In this document: in pieces, positions 15,826 through 25,270 of the stretch
Layout: each line of letters opens with the position of its first letter
Position numbering within the stretch: position 1 is the first letter of the stretch
Source: Nesterenkonia sandarakina
Lineage (GTDB): Bacteria; Actinomycetota; Actinomycetes; Actinomycetales; Micrococcaceae
Assembly: GCF_003003175.1 (NCBI RefSeq)
Contig: NZ_PVTY01000001.1
Coordinates: forward strand, 248,001 to 312,000
Direction: 5' to 3'
Length of the DNA stretch: 64,000 bases
Made by a program: the position numbers and the translations under genes
Notes under the pieces: generated by a model
Told to the model about the DNA's origin: nothing
Seen by the model: the letters and a program-made list of their open reading frames with translations, nothing else
Database searches by the model: none

Positions 15826-16590
15826 TCAGTTTTTGTCCAACTGCTCGACCGATGTGTCCATGATTGAGGCACGGAGTTCTTTGAGGCACTGCAACATCTC
15901 TTTGGAGGACTCTGCCACTCGCGCCCGGGCCGCGGTGTCCTTGCGGGCCGCGTGCGGAGCCATGGCCCGTGAGATCAGATCCAGCTCGTTGTCTGCCGAG
16001 CGTCGAATGTTGACCAGGTGTTTCGGTTCGAGCCCGTAGCGCGCGAGCACGCGGACCGCCTTGACGGCCTTCAGATCGTGGTGGCTGTAGTTGCCCTCGG
16101 CGTCCGCCTGGATGATGCGGAACTTCTCCAGGGTGTCGAGCATCCCCCGGGTGGCGCCGGAGTGGGCGCGCAGCTCCTTGCGCGACATCGGACGGATGCG
16201 CCCGGTGATCTGTGCGGCCATCTCATCGGTGACCTCGCGGGGACCCACAGGCGCGGCCTGCGGGAGCGCCTCCGGGGTCTCCCCCGAGTCGATGGCGTCC
16301 ATCGTCTGCTTGATGACGTCCAGCGGCATGTAGCGGTCCCGCTGCAGCGCGAGAATGAATCGGAGGCGCTCGACGTCGGCCGCGCAGTACTTGCGGTAGC
16401 CCGACGCGGTGCGGGCCGGCTCGACCAGGTCGCGCTCCTCGAGGAAACGCAGCTTGGACGCGGTCAGGTCGGGGAACTCGTTCTGCAGCTCGCGCAGCAC
16501 TTCGGAGATGGTGAACACGTGTGTGGCGGCACGCTCGGTCGAGGTCTCGGCCGGTTTCGGCCTTGGCTTCGGCGCTGGTGAAGCACTCAC
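15826..16590 (-). CDS. ftsR: FtsR-like MerR family transcriptional regulator (Rv1828 family)
   Basis: MerR-type regulator of 254 residues with helix-turn-helix FTISEVLRELQNEFPDLTASKLRFLEER at 26-53 and SGYRKYCAADVERLRFIL after it, the pattern of the FtsR/Rv1828 family that controls ftsZ-linked cell division genes in Corynebacterium. A C-terminal alpha-helical region follows a low-complexity linker. The GTG start at 16590 is preceded by AGAGGA. Synteny with GarA and GcvH upstream supports orthology. The symbol is by family; regulon here is inferred, not seen. Confidence 0.85.
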   Translation of the reverse strand: MSASPAPKPRPKPAETSTERAATHVFTISEVLRELQNEFPDLTASKLRFLEERDLVEPARTASGYRKYCAADVERLRFILALQRDRYMPLDVIKQTMDAIDSGETPEALPQAAPVGPREVTDEMAAQITGRIRPMSRKELRAHSGATRGMLDTLEKFRIIQADAEGNYSHHDLKAVKAVRVLARYGLEPKHLVNIRRSADNELDLISRAMAPHAARKDTAARARVAESSKEMLQCLKELRASIMDTSVEQLDKN

Positions 16591-16681
16591 TGCGTGTCCT
16601 CTTTCAGGCTGGCGGGAGGGAACGAACTCACCCTCAGGATAGCGTTCCCGTCCGGTCCGCCCGGGGATCTCGTCTCACCGG

Positions 16682-17125
16682 TCAGTCGGATTCTCTTGAC
16701 CCGGCATAGAAGGTGAGCCGGAACTTGCCGATCTGGACCTCGTCGCCGGGCTTCAGCGCGTACTCATCCACCCGGTCGTGGTTCACATACGTGCCGTTGA
16801 GGCTGCCGAGATCTCGGATCTGGAAGCCTCGGCCTTCGCGGGTCAGCTCGACGTGGCGCCGGGACACGGTCACGTCATCGAGGAAGATTCCCGCCTCTGG
16901 GTGCCGACCCACGGTGGTCAGGTCCTGATCCAGCAGGAAGCGGGCTCCCTGATTCGCGCCGCTGTGCGCGATGAGCAGAGCCGAGTTCCTCGGCAGCGCT
17001 GCAATGGCCTGCTTGTCATCCTCTGAGAGATGAGGCTCCCCGGGGTGCGCGTCAGCGGGCGGCAACGAAATGCTCGTCGTCTCCGCCGCACTCTGACCGT
17101 TGTCATGTTCTCGCGTGCTTTCCAC
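16682..17125 (-). CDS. garA: FHA-domain regulator GarA/OdhI
   Basis: Phosphothreonine-dependent switch protein that in Actinobacteria binds and inhibits 2-oxoglutarate dehydrogenase and controls glutamate metabolism. The N-terminal ETTSIS motif (Thr16/Thr17) is the PknB/PknG phosphorylation site, and an FHA domain fills about residues 60-143 with the conserved GRHPEAGIFLDDVTVSRRH and LGSLNGTYVN elements. 147 residues is typical. GAGGAGG precedes the GTG start. Placed between gcvH and the FtsR-like gene as in mycobacteria. Confidence 0.92.
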   Translation of the reverse strand: MESTREHDNGQSAAETTSISLPPADAHPGEPHLSEDDKQAIAALPRNSALLIAHSGANQGARFLLDQDLTTVGRHPEAGIFLDDVTVSRRHVELTREGRGFQIRDLGSLNGTYVNHDRVDEYALKPGDEVQIGKFRLTFYAGSRESD

Positions 17126-17161
17126 GTCGCCTCCTCTCGCCGGCCTGTCTGCTGGCGGCTT

Positions 17162-17548
17162 TCAGCCTACTTGCTTTTTGTAATCCTCGGCAGAGAGCAG
17201 CGAGTCCACCGCCGAGGTCTCTGCGAGCTTGATCTCGAAGAGCCACCCCGCTCCGTAGGGCGCGGAGTTCACGGCTCCCGGATTCTCGTCGAGCTCCGTG
17301 TTGACCGCGACGATCTCGCCGCCCACCGGAGCGAAGATGTCAGAGACCGACTTGGTGGATTCGACCTCGCCGACCACATCACCGGAGGTGACGGTGGAGC
17401 CGACCTCGGGGTGCTCCACGTAGACGACCTCGCCGAGGGCGTCCTGGGCGAAATCGGTGATGCCTACGCGCACCACGAGAGCGTCGTCGGTGGTGCCGAT
17501 CCATTCGTGCTCGGCACTGTACTTGAACTCTTCGGGGACGGTGCTCAT
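17162..17548 (-). CDS. gcvH: Glycine cleavage system H protein
   Basis: Lipoyl carrier that shuttles the aminomethyl group among P, T and L proteins of glycine cleavage. The 128-residue protein shows EHEWI near the start, the GITDFAQDALGEVVYVE core and the lipoylation site GEVESTKSVS with Lys66. No gcvP or gcvT is in the window, so it is separated from its partners and instead heads the garA/ftsR cluster, as in other Actinobacteria. TGGAG lies before the ATG. Confidence 0.95.
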   Translation of the reverse strand: MSTVPEEFKYSAEHEWIGTTDDALVVRVGITDFAQDALGEVVYVEHPEVGSTVTSGDVVGEVESTKSVSDIFAPVGGEIVAVNTELDENPGAVNSAPYGAGWLFEIKLAETSAVDSLLSAEDYKKQVG

Positions 17549-17664
17549 GATTGCGCTCCACTCTTAGGCCTGGTGTTGACTGCACAGCGGCCAGCCACCT
17601 TGCGGCGGGCTGGCCTGCTGAGCGTCAGGTCTGTCTGCGAATAACTTAGCACCCCAGGCTGGCC

Positions 17665-17684
17665 TGGGGATATGACCGCTGCGG
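17665..17684. terminator. Short hairpin after the sugar ABC operon
   Basis: An 8-bp stem (ccccaggc with gcctgggg) lies about 50 nt beyond the stop of the leftward ABC ATPase gene and ahead of gcvH. It is a plausible terminator of the ABC importer operon; no T-run. Confidence 0.45.
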
Positions 17685-17731
17685 TCTGTCTGGGCGGTGG
17701 CTGCGGCGGTGACACCTGGATCGACCGCGGC

Positions 17732-18979
17732 TCAGCTCTGCCGGGAGACGAACCGTTCGGCGTCGCGCTTGCGGTCCTCCCGGGCTTCGCGGGTCAGCTC
17801 CGCGCCGGCTTCCGCGTCCCGGGTCAGGTTCTCGCCGGTGGCCGGGTCGAAGAGGTGCATCCTGCGGGTGTCGAGCCAGAGCTCGGCGGTGTCGCCGCTG
17901 CGGAACCGGGACGTCGCGTCGACCTCGACCACGAGCTGGGTGCGCAGCTCATCGGCATCCATCTCCTCGGCGAGGTTGCGCAGCGTGTCCTGCACCCGTT
18001 CGTCGGTCTCGTAGGAGACGTAGGCGTACTGCTCGTTGCCCATCCACTCGCTGTGGCTGATCTCGGCCGTGAAGGTGGTGCCTTTGGAGAGCTGCGCCTC
18101 GCTGAGCTGGGAGGCGTCGTCGAAGAACTCCGGACGGATGCCGGCAAGCACGATCTCGCGTCCCGCGCCGGCCTTCGCCGCGCGGTCCGGGATCTCGATC
18201 TTGCCCAGCGGGGTGGAGAAGACATTGCCCTCCACGGTGCCGGGAAGGAAGTTCATCGAGGGCGAGCCGATGAATCCCGCGACGAAGAGGTTGGCCGGCT
18301 GCTCATAGAGCTCGCGCGGGGACGCGATCTGCTGGAGCAGGCCCTTCTTCAGCACCGCCACCCGGTCCCCCAGCGTCATCGCCTCGGTCTGATCGTGCGT
18401 GACGTAGACGCTGGTGGTGTTGAGCTCACGCTGGAGCCTGGCGATCTCCGCGCGCATCTGGCCGCGCAGCTTGGCGTCGAGGTTCGAGAGCGGCTCGTCG
18501 AAGAGGAAGGCGTCGGCCTCGCGGACGATGGCCCGGCCCATGGCGACCCGCTGCCGCTGACCGCCGGAGAGGTTCGCCGGCTTCCGATCGAGGTGCTCGG
18601 TGAGCTCGAGCATGGTCGCGGCATGGCGGACCTTCTCGTCGATCTCCTCCTTGGTGAACTTGCCCTTGGTCAGTCGCATCGGGAAGGCGATGTTCTCGTA
18701 GACCGTCAGGTGCGGGTAGAGCGCGTAGCTCTGGAAGACCATGGCGAGGTTGCGCTCGCGCGGGGCCTTCTCGTTCACCCGCTCACCACCGATGAGCAGA
18801 TCACCCTCGGTGATGTCCTCGAGCCCCACGATCATCCGCAGCAGCGTGGACTTGCCGCAGCCGGAGGGTCCGACCAGGATGATGAACTCGCCGTCTTCGA
18901 TGTCGATGGAGATGTCATTGACGGCGGGGAAGCCGTCGTCGTATTTCTTGACGAGATTCTGAAGCGTGATGGATGACAT
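17732..18979 (-). CDS. ugpC: Sugar ABC importer ATP-binding subunit (UgpC/MsmK/SugC type)
   Basis: ATPase of a CUT1-type carbohydrate importer. It has Walker A GPSGCGKST (residues 38-46), Q-loop VFQSYALYPH, signature LSGGQRQRVA, Walker B FLFDEPLSNLD and H-loop VTHDQ, then a regulatory OB/TOBE domain from about 240 on. The C-terminal 40 residues are charged and longer than usual. It is the last gene of a four-gene operon (binding protein, two permeases, ATPase) in the same order as mycobacterial lpqY-sugA-sugB-sugC, so it may equally be called SugC. Confidence 0.92.
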   Translation of the reverse strand: MSSITLQNLVKKYDDGFPAVNDISIDIEDGEFIILVGPSGCGKSTLLRMIVGLEDITEGDLLIGGERVNEKAPRERNLAMVFQSYALYPHLTVYENIAFPMRLTKGKFTKEEIDEKVRHAATMLELTEHLDRKPANLSGGQRQRVAMGRAIVREADAFLFDEPLSNLDAKLRGQMRAEIARLQRELNTTSVYVTHDQTEAMTLGDRVAVLKKGLLQQIASPRELYEQPANLFVAGFIGSPSMNFLPGTVEGNVFSTPLGKIEIPDRAAKAGAGREIVLAGIRPEFFDDASQLSEAQLSKGTTFTAEISHSEWMGNEQYAYVSYETDERVQDTLRNLAEEMDADELRTQLVVEVDATSRFRSGDTAELWLDTRRMHLFDPATGENLTRDAEAGAELTREAREDRKRDAERFVSRQS

Positions 18980-19000
18980 TGCAGTGGAGTCCTTATCTAC

Positions 19001-19852
19001 TCAGCCCTTGACGGCGCCCTGGGTCAGTCCGGAGACGATCTGGCGCTGGAACAGCAGCACCAGGACGACGACGGGGATGGTCACGATGATGGCGGCCGCG
19101 GAGATCGCGCCGGTGGGTTCCTCGAACTGTGAGGCGCCGGTGAAGAAGGCCAGTGCGGCCGGAACGGGTCTGGCGGCTTCGGTGGAGGTCAGCGATATCC
19201 CATAGACGAAGTCGTTCCAGGCGATGAAGAACGCGATGATCGCGGTGGTGAACACGCCGGGCATCGCCAGCGGGACGATCGCCCGGCGGAAGGCCTGCCA
19301 CTGGGTGGCACCGTCCACCTGCGCCGCCTGCTCCAGGTCCCAGGGGATCTGGCGGAAGAACGCCGCGAGGGTCCAGATGGAGATCGGCAGGGTCAGTGAC
19401 AGATACGGGATGATCAGACCGAGCCAGGTATCATAGAGCCCGATGTTGCGCCACAGGTTGAACAGCGGGGTCACCACCGAGATGACCGGGAAGATCGAGA
19501 CCGCCAGCGCGGTGCCCAGGATGATCCTCTTGCCCGGGAAGTTCAGCCGGGCGATGGCGTAGGCACACAGCGTGGCCAGCACCACCGCGATGAACGTGGC
19601 GATCAGCGTGATGCCGATCGAGTTGCGGAAGGCGGTGAGGAACAGCTCCTGGGCGTCGCCGACCAGGATCATCTCGTAGTTCGCCCAGGTCCAGTTCGAC
19701 GGCAGGAAGGCCGCATTGCCGAGGTCCGCCTGGGTCTTGAAGCTGGTCGCGAGGATCGCTGCCACGGGGAAGAGCGCATAGAGCAGGACGACGACGGTGA
19801 GCACCGTCCATCCCAGGCGCTGCTTCCCGGTGAGCTTGCCGTTGGAGGCCAT
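19001..19852 (-). CDS. Sugar ABC importer permease (MalG/SugB type)
   Basis: Inner-membrane permease with six predicted helices; the EAA loop EQAAQVDGATQWQAFRRAIVPLA near residues 185-205 is the ATPase docking site of binding-protein-dependent importers. Length 283 is typical for the MalG half. It starts 2 nt after the stop of the MalF-like permease and ends 21 nt before the ATPase gene. Confidence 0.9.
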   Translation of the reverse strand: MASNGKLTGKQRLGWTVLTVVVLLYALFPVAAILATSFKTQADLGNAAFLPSNWTWANYEMILVGDAQELFLTAFRNSIGITLIATFIAVVLATLCAYAIARLNFPGKRIILGTALAVSIFPVISVVTPLFNLWRNIGLYDTWLGLIIPYLSLTLPISIWTLAAFFRQIPWDLEQAAQVDGATQWQAFRRAIVPLAMPGVFTTAIIAFFIAWNDFVYGISLTSTEAARPVPAALAFFTGASQFEEPTGAISAAAIIVTIPVVVLVLLFQRQIVSGLTQGAVKG

Positions 19853-19854
19853 CT

Positions 19855-20865
19855 CTACTTACCTCCCTTTGCATCGGTGCCGCTGGCGAGATCGACCTTG
19901 AAGAACTTGATCGCGATCAAACAGATCAGCAGCACGCAGATGAAGAGGATCACCGAGACCGCGGAGCCCAATCCGATCTCGAGCCGTCCGATGGAGGTCC
20001 GATAGGCCAGCAGCGAGAGCACCTCGGTGCCCGCGGCGCCATTGGTCATGATGAAGACGTTGTCGAATATTCGGAAGGCATCCAGTGCGCGGAAGAGCAC
20101 CGCGACCATGATGGCGGCCTTCATATTGGGCAGGATCACCCGGGTCATCTGCTGACGCCAGCTGGCGCCGTCGACCTTGGCGGCTTCGACCAGCTCATCG
20201 GGGACCTGGGCGAGTCCGGCCAGAAGCAGCAGCGCGATGAACGGCGTGGTCTTCCAGATCTCCGAGGCCATGATCACCGTGATCGCGGTGCCGAAGTTGG
20301 CGAACCAGTCGAGGTCGCTGTCGATGCCGGGAACCCAGCCGAACCAGTTGTTCACGAAGCCGGAGTTGATGTCGAACATGTAGTACCAGGCGAAGGCGGA
20401 GACCACCGTGATGATGCCATAGGGCACCAGGATCGCGGTGCGCAGCGCCCCGCGGATCCGCAGCAGCGCCTTGTGCATGACCAGCGCCAGCCCGAAGCCG
20501 AGCACCAGCTCCACGGCCACGGTCACCACGGTGACCAGCACCGTGACACCGAGGGCGGACCAGAAGACCTCCGTGTCGGAGAGGATGGTCATGTAGTTCT
20601 GCAGGAATACGAAGGAGCGGTCATCCGGGGAGGTGAGCCGGAAGGAGAACAGCGAGTCGTAGATCGCCTGAGCGATGGGATAGGCGGTGACCGCCAGCAT
20701 GATGAAGAACGCAGGTCCGGCGATCAGCCAGCCCAGTCGCGCCTCTGACTTGGCGCGGTTGGTCCGCTTCGTGCCGTTGCCGTTCCTACGAGCGCTGCTC
20801 TTGTTGTTTGACGCCTCGGCGGCTTCGCGCTTCTGCCGCCGCGAGGTCTCTGGTGCGGTTGTCAC
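19855..20865 (-). CDS. Sugar ABC importer permease (MalF/SugA type)
   Basis: Second permease, 336 residues, with a basic, probably cytoplasmic 45-residue N-terminal extension before six membrane helices. The EAA loop is ELVEAAKVDGASWRQQMTRV. The GTG start overlaps the binding-protein stop (GTGA), so the two are coupled. Confidence 0.9.
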   Translation of the reverse strand: MTTAPETSRRQKREAAEASNNKSSARRNGNGTKRTNRAKSEARLGWLIAGPAFFIMLAVTAYPIAQAIYDSLFSFRLTSPDDRSFVFLQNYMTILSDTEVFWSALGVTVLVTVVTVAVELVLGFGLALVMHKALLRIRGALRTAILVPYGIITVVSAFAWYYMFDINSGFVNNWFGWVPGIDSDLDWFANFGTAITVIMASEIWKTTPFIALLLLAGLAQVPDELVEAAKVDGASWRQQMTRVILPNMKAAIMVAVLFRALDAFRIFDNVFIMTNGAAGTEVLSLLAYRTSIGRLEIGLGSAVSVILFICVLLICLIAIKFFKVDLASGTDAKGGK

Positions 20866-22172
20866 AGGAGACGCTCCCCTCTGAGCACTTCAACGATGAA
20901 GGCATCGGTCTGTGTAGGAGTCTGTTCGGCACTGACCCCTGAGATGGGGGTGAACTCCTGCTGGATCGCGGTAGAGATCTCGTTGTAGAAGGGGGTCTGC
21001 GGTCGCGGGGCGGCGTTGTCGAGCGCCTCGCGGATCGCGTCGGCCATCGGGTAGTCGTCTTCCAGGGCCGGATCATCGTAGGCGGCCTCCGAGGACGGCG
21101 GGTTGCCGTTGGTGATGAAGTACTCGGTCTGGTTCTCCGGAGCCACGATGCACTCGATCGCCTCGAAGGCGAGCTCCTGGTTCTCCGAGTCGGCACCCAC
21201 TCCGAGGTTGATGCCGCCCAGCGGAGGCGCTGAGGCGGTGTCCGCATCGACCCGGGGGTACTGTGCCCAGCCGATGTCGTCGACGAGTCCCGCGTCGACC
21301 ACGCCCTCTTCGGCGGAGGCGTTGGTGGCGGCCCAGACGAAGGGCCAATTCACCATGAAGGAGCCCTCATCCCCCTGGAAGAGCAGCATCGACTGGTTCT
21401 CGTCCATCGAGGCGACACCTGGACCGGCCAGTCCCTCGCTGCCGATCATCGAGATGACCTCGGCGGCGCGGCTTCCCACCTCCGAATCGAGGTTGGTCTG
21501 AAGCTCGGCGGCGGGCGCCTCGGGATTGGCCAGGATGGACTCGTCCTGCGACTCGACCAGCGCGTTGAGCCAGACGGTCATGGATTCTGCGCGGATCCCC
21601 TGGACGCCCAGCAGCTTCTCCTGCTCCAGGGCGGTGTCGATGACCTGCTCCCAGGTGATCGGCTCGTCCATGTCGAGGCCAGCCTCCTCGACCACGGATT
21701 CGCGATACCAGAGCAGCTGGGTGTTGGCCCAGAACGGGACGGTGACCAGTTCGTCATTCCACATCGCCCCGGCGAGGGCACCTTCGAGGGTGTCTTCGGT
21801 GGTGCGTTCAGCGACCTCGTCCGGGACCGGTGCGAGGAATCCCGGCTCTGCCAGTTCGGGGATGAACGGGGGGTCCAGCGACATGATGTCCAGCGATGCG
21901 TCGTTCGCCGCAAGGCGCCGGGCCAGCTGTTCACGTTGGGAGGGGGCATCAGCCGGGAGCAGCGAGGTCTGGATCGAATAGGCACCCTCGGACTCTTCGG
22001 TGCAGAGCTGCGCGAGCGCCGCCTGCCCGCCGTCGTCCGGGTTGATGTACCAGGTGAGGACGGGCGGGCCCTCACTGTCTGAACAGCCGCTCAGCAGGAT
22101 GGCTGCCGCGAGTGCGGTGCCGGCTGCGCGAACCGTCCGTCCCCTCCGCGGGGAGCCTTGGGATTCACCCAT
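20862..22172 (-). CDS. Sugar-binding lipoprotein of ABC importer (LpqY-like)
   Basis: Extracellular solute-binding protein, family 1, anchored by a lipid. The start at 22172 (GAGGTGGA upstream) gives a short basic N-terminus, a hydrophobic stretch and the lipobox LLSGC. The mature protein begins PPVLTWYINPDD and continues with REQLARRLAANDASLDIMSLD, which resembles mycobacterial LpqY, the trehalose-recycling binding protein; with the matching gene order a trehalose or related disaccharide is my best guess for the ligand. The frame is open 14 codons further up, but that region lacks a ribosome binding site. 436 residues. Confidence 0.85.
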   Translation of the reverse strand: MGESQGSPRRGRTVRAAGTALAAAILLSGCSDSEGPPVLTWYINPDDGGQAALAQLCTEESEGAYSIQTSLLPADAPSQREQLARRLAANDASLDIMSLDPPFIPELAEPGFLAPVPDEVAERTTEDTLEGALAGAMWNDELVTVPFWANTQLLWYRESVVEEAGLDMDEPITWEQVIDTALEQEKLLGVQGIRAESMTVWLNALVESQDESILANPEAPAAELQTNLDSEVGSRAAEVISMIGSEGLAGPGVASMDENQSMLLFQGDEGSFMVNWPFVWAATNASAEEGVVDAGLVDDIGWAQYPRVDADTASAPPLGGINLGVGADSENQELAFEAIECIVAPENQTEYFITNGNPPSSEAAYDDPALEDDYPMADAIREALDNAAPRPQTPFYNEISTAIQQEFTPISGVSAEQTPTQTDAFIVEVLRGERLL

Positions 22173-22207
22173 GAATCTTCCACCTCTCGTCACCCGGCGC
22201 GAAGGCC

Positions 22208-22246
22208 CGATCACTTGATGTGGCCTAGGCCACTTGCGTGTGATCG
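22208..22246. promoter_or_regulatory. Nested inverted repeat upstream of the sugar importer
   Basis: An inner perfect 14-bp palindrome GTGGCCTAGGCCAC (22220-22233) is framed by outer arms CGATCAC (22208-22214) and GTGATCG (22240-22246). It lies 36-74 bp upstream of the binding-protein start and about 60 bp beyond the clpX stop. It could be an operator for the importer operon or a clpX terminator; symmetry and lack of a T-run favour an operator. Confidence 0.55.
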
Positions 22247-22308
22247 AGCCTACACCTCAGCTTGCGCCCAGCAAATAGACAGGCTCTGAAAAGGGTGAAA
22301 GCGGCAGG

Positions 22309-23601
22309 TCAGGCGGACTTCTTGCGGAACTTCTTGGCTTCGGACAGGGTGACCAGCTCTGCCTCGGCGCCCTCGCGGACCACGGCCGCGGTGATGGTCA
22401 CCGACGCGATGTCGTCCCGGGAGGGCAGCTCGAACATCACGGGACCCAGCACGTTCTCCAGGATCGAGCGCAGACCGCGTGCACCGGTGCCGCGCAGCTC
22501 GGCCTGCTCCACCACGGCGCCGAGCGCCTCGGGGGTGAACTCGAGGTCGATGCCGTCGATGGAGAAGATCTTCTGGTACTGCTTGACCAGCGCATTGCGG
22601 GGCTTGGTGAGGATGTCGGTGAGGGCGGCGGCGTCGAGCTGTTCGACGGTCGCGATCACCGGCAGCCGACCGATGAGTTCGGGGATCAGACCGAACTTGT
22701 GCAGGTCCTCGGGTTCGACGTCGCCGTAGCTGGCCTCGCTCTTGGTGATCGTCGACAGCGGTGCACCGAAGCCGATCCCCTTGCGGCCCGCGCGGGACTC
22801 GATGAGCTCCTCCAGTCCGGCGAAGGCGCCGGCGACGATGAACAGGATGTTCGAGGTGTCGATCTGGATGAACTCCTGCTGGGGGTGCTTGCGCCCGCCC
22901 TGCGGGGCCACCGATGCGACGGTCCCCTCGAGGATCTTCAGCAGCGCCTGCTGGACCCCTTCGCCGGAGACGTCGCGAGTGATGGAGGGGTTCTCTGACT
23001 TTCGCGAGATCTTGTCGATCTCGTCGATGTAGATGATGCCCTGCTCGGCCTTCTTGACGTCCCCGTCAGCGGCCTGGATCAGCTTCAGCAGGATGTTCTC
23101 CACGTCTTCCCCGACATAGCCGGCCTCGGTGAGGCTGGTCGCGTCGGCGACGATGAAGGGCACCTGGAGCTTGCGGGCCAGCGACTGTGCCAGGTACGTC
23201 TTTCCGGAGCCGGTGGGGCCGACCATCATGATGTTGGACTTGCCGATCTCGACGTCGTCCAGCGGGCCCTTCTCCAGGGAGGTGGTCTTCTTCGCCGAGC
23301 CCGTGGCCTGGATCCGCTTGTAGTGGTTGTGCACGGCCACGGAGAGGGTGCGCTTGGCCTTGTCCTGGCCGACGACGTACTCATCGAGGAACGCGTAGAT
23401 CTCTCGCGGTTTGGGCAGCTCGAAGTCATCGGGCTCCTGGACCTCGTTGAGGTATTCCTCGATGATCTCGTTGCAGAGCTCGATGCACTCGTCGCAGATG
23501 TAGACGCCGGGCCCGGCGATCAGCTTGTACCGGACCTGCTTCTGGCTCTTGCCGCAGAACGAGCACTTGAGCAGATCTGCGCTCTCACCGATGCGTGCCA
23601 T
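22309..23601 (-). CDS. clpX: ATP-dependent Clp protease ATP-binding subunit ClpX
   Basis: AAA+ unfoldase feeding substrates to ClpP1P2. The N-terminal zinc-binding domain has CSFCGK and CDECIELC; then Walker A GPTGSGKT (near 128), Walker [10 protein letters not shown] and the IGF loop in [10 protein letters not shown] that docks into ClpP. Length 430 is standard. It has its own 5' region (AAGGGGATCC before the ATG) and is separated from clpP2 by a strong hairpin, so it is probably transcribed alone. Confidence 0.97.
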   Translation of the reverse strand: MARIGESADLLKCSFCGKSQKQVRYKLIAGPGVYICDECIELCNEIIEEYLNEVQEPDDFELPKPREIYAFLDEYVVGQDKAKRTLSVAVHNHYKRIQATGSAKKTTSLEKGPLDDVEIGKSNIMMVGPTGSGKTYLAQSLARKLQVPFIVADATSLTEAGYVGEDVENILLKLIQAADGDVKKAEQGIIYIDEIDKISRKSENPSITRDVSGEGVQQALLKILEGTVASVAPQGGRKHPQQEFIQIDTSNILFIVAGAFAGLEELIESRAGRKGIGFGAPLSTITKSEASYGDVEPEDLHKFGLIPELIGRLPVIATVEQLDAAALTDILTKPRNALVKQYQKIFSIDGIDLEFTPEALGAVVEQAELRGTGARGLRSILENVLGPVMFELPSRDDIASVTITAAVVREGAEAELVTLSEAKKFRKKSA

Positions 23602-23665
23602 GGACGTTGGATCCCCTTAAGAACTGATGTGCTTACCGGCTATAGCGTACTTCAGGGCACTGACA

Positions 23666-23700
23666 CGTTCGGGGACGTTCCGATGGAACGTCCCCGAACG
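23666..23700. terminator. Terminator hairpin after clpP2
   Basis: A 16-bp perfect stem (23666-23681 with 23685-23700) around a 3-nt loop, 25 nt beyond the clpP2 stop and ahead of clpX. No T-run on the clp strand. Confidence 0.75.
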
Positions 23701-23724
23701 GGTCGAGCTGCGGCTGAGAAAGCC

Positions 23725-24393
23725 TCAGAGCGGAAGCTTGCGGGAGGCGAGAACCTCGTCCACCAGGCCGTAGTCCTTCGCGCCGGCGGCGGAGAGGAAC
23801 TTGTCCCGGTCGATGTCTTCGGCGATCTCATCCGGGGACTTCTTGGTGAGGTCTCCGAGCACGTCTTCCATCCAGGTGCGAATCCGGCGCACCTCATCGG
23901 CCTGGATCTGCAGATCCGTGGCGGTGCCGCGGGTGCCGCCCACGGCGGGCTGGTGGATCAGCACGCGCGCGTTCGGCAGTGCCAGGCGCTTGCCAGGCGT
24001 GCCGGCGGCCAGCAGCACGGCGGCGGCAGAGGCCGCCTGTCCGAGGCAGACCGTCTGGATGTGCGGGCGGACGAACTGCATCGTGTCGTAGATGGCGGTC
24101 ATGGCCGTGAACGAGCCGCCGGGCGAGTTGATGTAGAGCGTGATGTCACGCTCGGAGTCCATCGACTCGAGGACCAGCAGCTGCGCCATGATGTCATCGG
24201 CGGAGGCGTCGTCGACCTGGCTGCCCAGGAAGACGATGCGATCTTCGAAGAGCTTCGCGTAGGGGTCCTGGCGCTTGAAGCCGTAGGGGGTCCGCTCCTC
24301 GAAGGAGGGGAGGATGTAGCGTGAGTCCGGCATCGAGGGGCCGCTGGGCTGTGCCGAGGGGCGGCCTGGTGCCGAAGGATCAAGTGGGTTCAT
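23725..24393 (-). CDS. clpP2: ATP-dependent Clp protease proteolytic subunit (ClpP2)
   Basis: Serine protease subunit. Shows the SPGGS oxyanion region, catalytic Ser in GQAASAAA, catalytic His in LIHQPA and the Asp region near residue 175. The N-terminus ([18 protein letters not shown] after a Pro/Ser-rich leader) is the ClpP2 type of actinobacterial pairs, whose active complex is a mixed ClpP1P2 tetradecamer. 222 residues from 24393; a start at MPDSRY, 20 codons later, is possible. Confidence 0.95.
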   Translation of the reverse strand: MNPLDPSAPGRPSAQPSGPSMPDSRYILPSFEERTPYGFKRQDPYAKLFEDRIVFLGSQVDDASADDIMAQLLVLESMDSERDITLYINSPGGSFTAMTAIYDTMQFVRPHIQTVCLGQAASAAAVLLAAGTPGKRLALPNARVLIHQPAVGGTRGTATDLQIQADEVRRIRTWMEDVLGDLTKKSPDEIAEDIDRDKFLSAAGAKDYGLVDEVLASRKLPL

Positions 24394-24458
24394 GTCAGAT
24401 GTGCTCCTGTGGTCCTGGTGCGAATCGTGGGCTGAGGCTGGCCTGCTCCCGTGAGGGC

Positions 24459-25067
24459 TCAGACTCCCCCGCCGCCGGAGACGGTGGAAGACCGCTGGGC
24501 GATCTTGTCGAAGAAGCCGTACTCGAGGCCGTCCTCAGCGGTGAACCACTTGTCACGGGCGTTGTCCCGCAAGATCGTCTCGAGGCTCTGGCCGGTCTGC
24601 TCCGCGGTGAGCTCAGCCATGACCTGCTTCATGTGCTGGATCAGCTGCGCCTGGATCCGGACGTCGGACTCGGTGCCCCCGATGCCGCCGGAAGGCTGGT
24701 GCATCAGGATACGGGCGTGCGGGGTCGCGAACCGCTTGCCCGGGGTGCCCGAGGAGAGCAGGAACTGCCCCATCGAGGCGGCGAGGCCGGTGGCGACGGT
24801 GACGATGTCGTTCGGGATGAACTTCATCGTGTCGTAGATCGCCATGCCCGCGGTGACGGAGCCACCTGGAGAGTTGATGTAGAGGTAGATGTCCTTCTCG
24901 GTGTCCTCGGCGGACAGAAGGAGCAGCTGGGAACAGATGGCGTTGGCGTTGTCGTCGCGGACCTCTGAACCGAGCCAGATGATCCGCTCTTTGAGCAGAC
25001 GGTTGTAGATGTAGTCGTCGCGGGACGCGGGGTCCACGCTGGACATGCTCGGCAGGCTCTGGGTCAT
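24459..25067 (-). CDS. clpP1: ATP-dependent Clp protease proteolytic subunit (ClpP1)
   Basis: Partner of ClpP2, 202 residues, with SPGGSV, catalytic Ser in GLAASMGQ and His in LMHQP. The frame is open upstream to 25187, but GGAGGATGAG just before the ATG at 25067 ([10 protein letters not shown]) sets the start. Followed by clpP2 after 65 nt, so co-transcribed. A partial match to a ClgR operator lies upstream. Confidence 0.95.
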   Translation of the reverse strand: MTQSLPSMSSVDPASRDDYIYNRLLKERIIWLGSEVRDDNANAICSQLLLLSAEDTEKDIYLYINSPGGSVTAGMAIYDTMKFIPNDIVTVATGLAASMGQFLLSSGTPGKRFATPHARILMHQPSGGIGGTESDVRIQAQLIQHMKQVMAELTAEQTGQSLETILRDNARDKWFTAEDGLEYGFFDKIAQRSSTVSGGGGV

Positions 25068-25171
25068 GGACTCATCCTCCACTGGTGGGTCAAGCTGGGG
25101 TCGGCACTGGCAGTGCCCTCGGCAAGAACAATACTGGTTCTCCCGCCCCGGGTGAGCCCCCGGCATGGGAC

Positions 25172-25190
25172 TGTTCGCTGTTGGCACACG
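25172..25190. promoter_or_regulatory. Possible ClgR-like operator upstream of clpP1
   Basis: CGC-TGTTG-GCA at 25176-25186 resembles the CGC-N5-GCG core bound by ClgR ahead of actinobacterial clpP1P2 operons, with about two mismatches. Its location about 105 bp before the clpP1 start fits; the match itself is weak. Confidence 0.3.
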
Positions 25191-25227
25191 GTTTCAACTG
25201 GGAGAGAACACCTGGATGCAGAGAAGG

Positions 25228-25262
25228 GCCCCACCTGTGCGGTGAGGCCCTCCTGCTGTCGC
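25228..25262. terminator. Hairpin after tig
   Basis: The inverted repeat gggccccacc / ggtgaggccc (one G-T pair) lies directly beyond the tig stop, between tig and clpP1 on the same strand. Probable terminator making clpP1P2 independent of tig. Confidence 0.55.
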
Positions 25263-25270
25263 GAGCTGGA

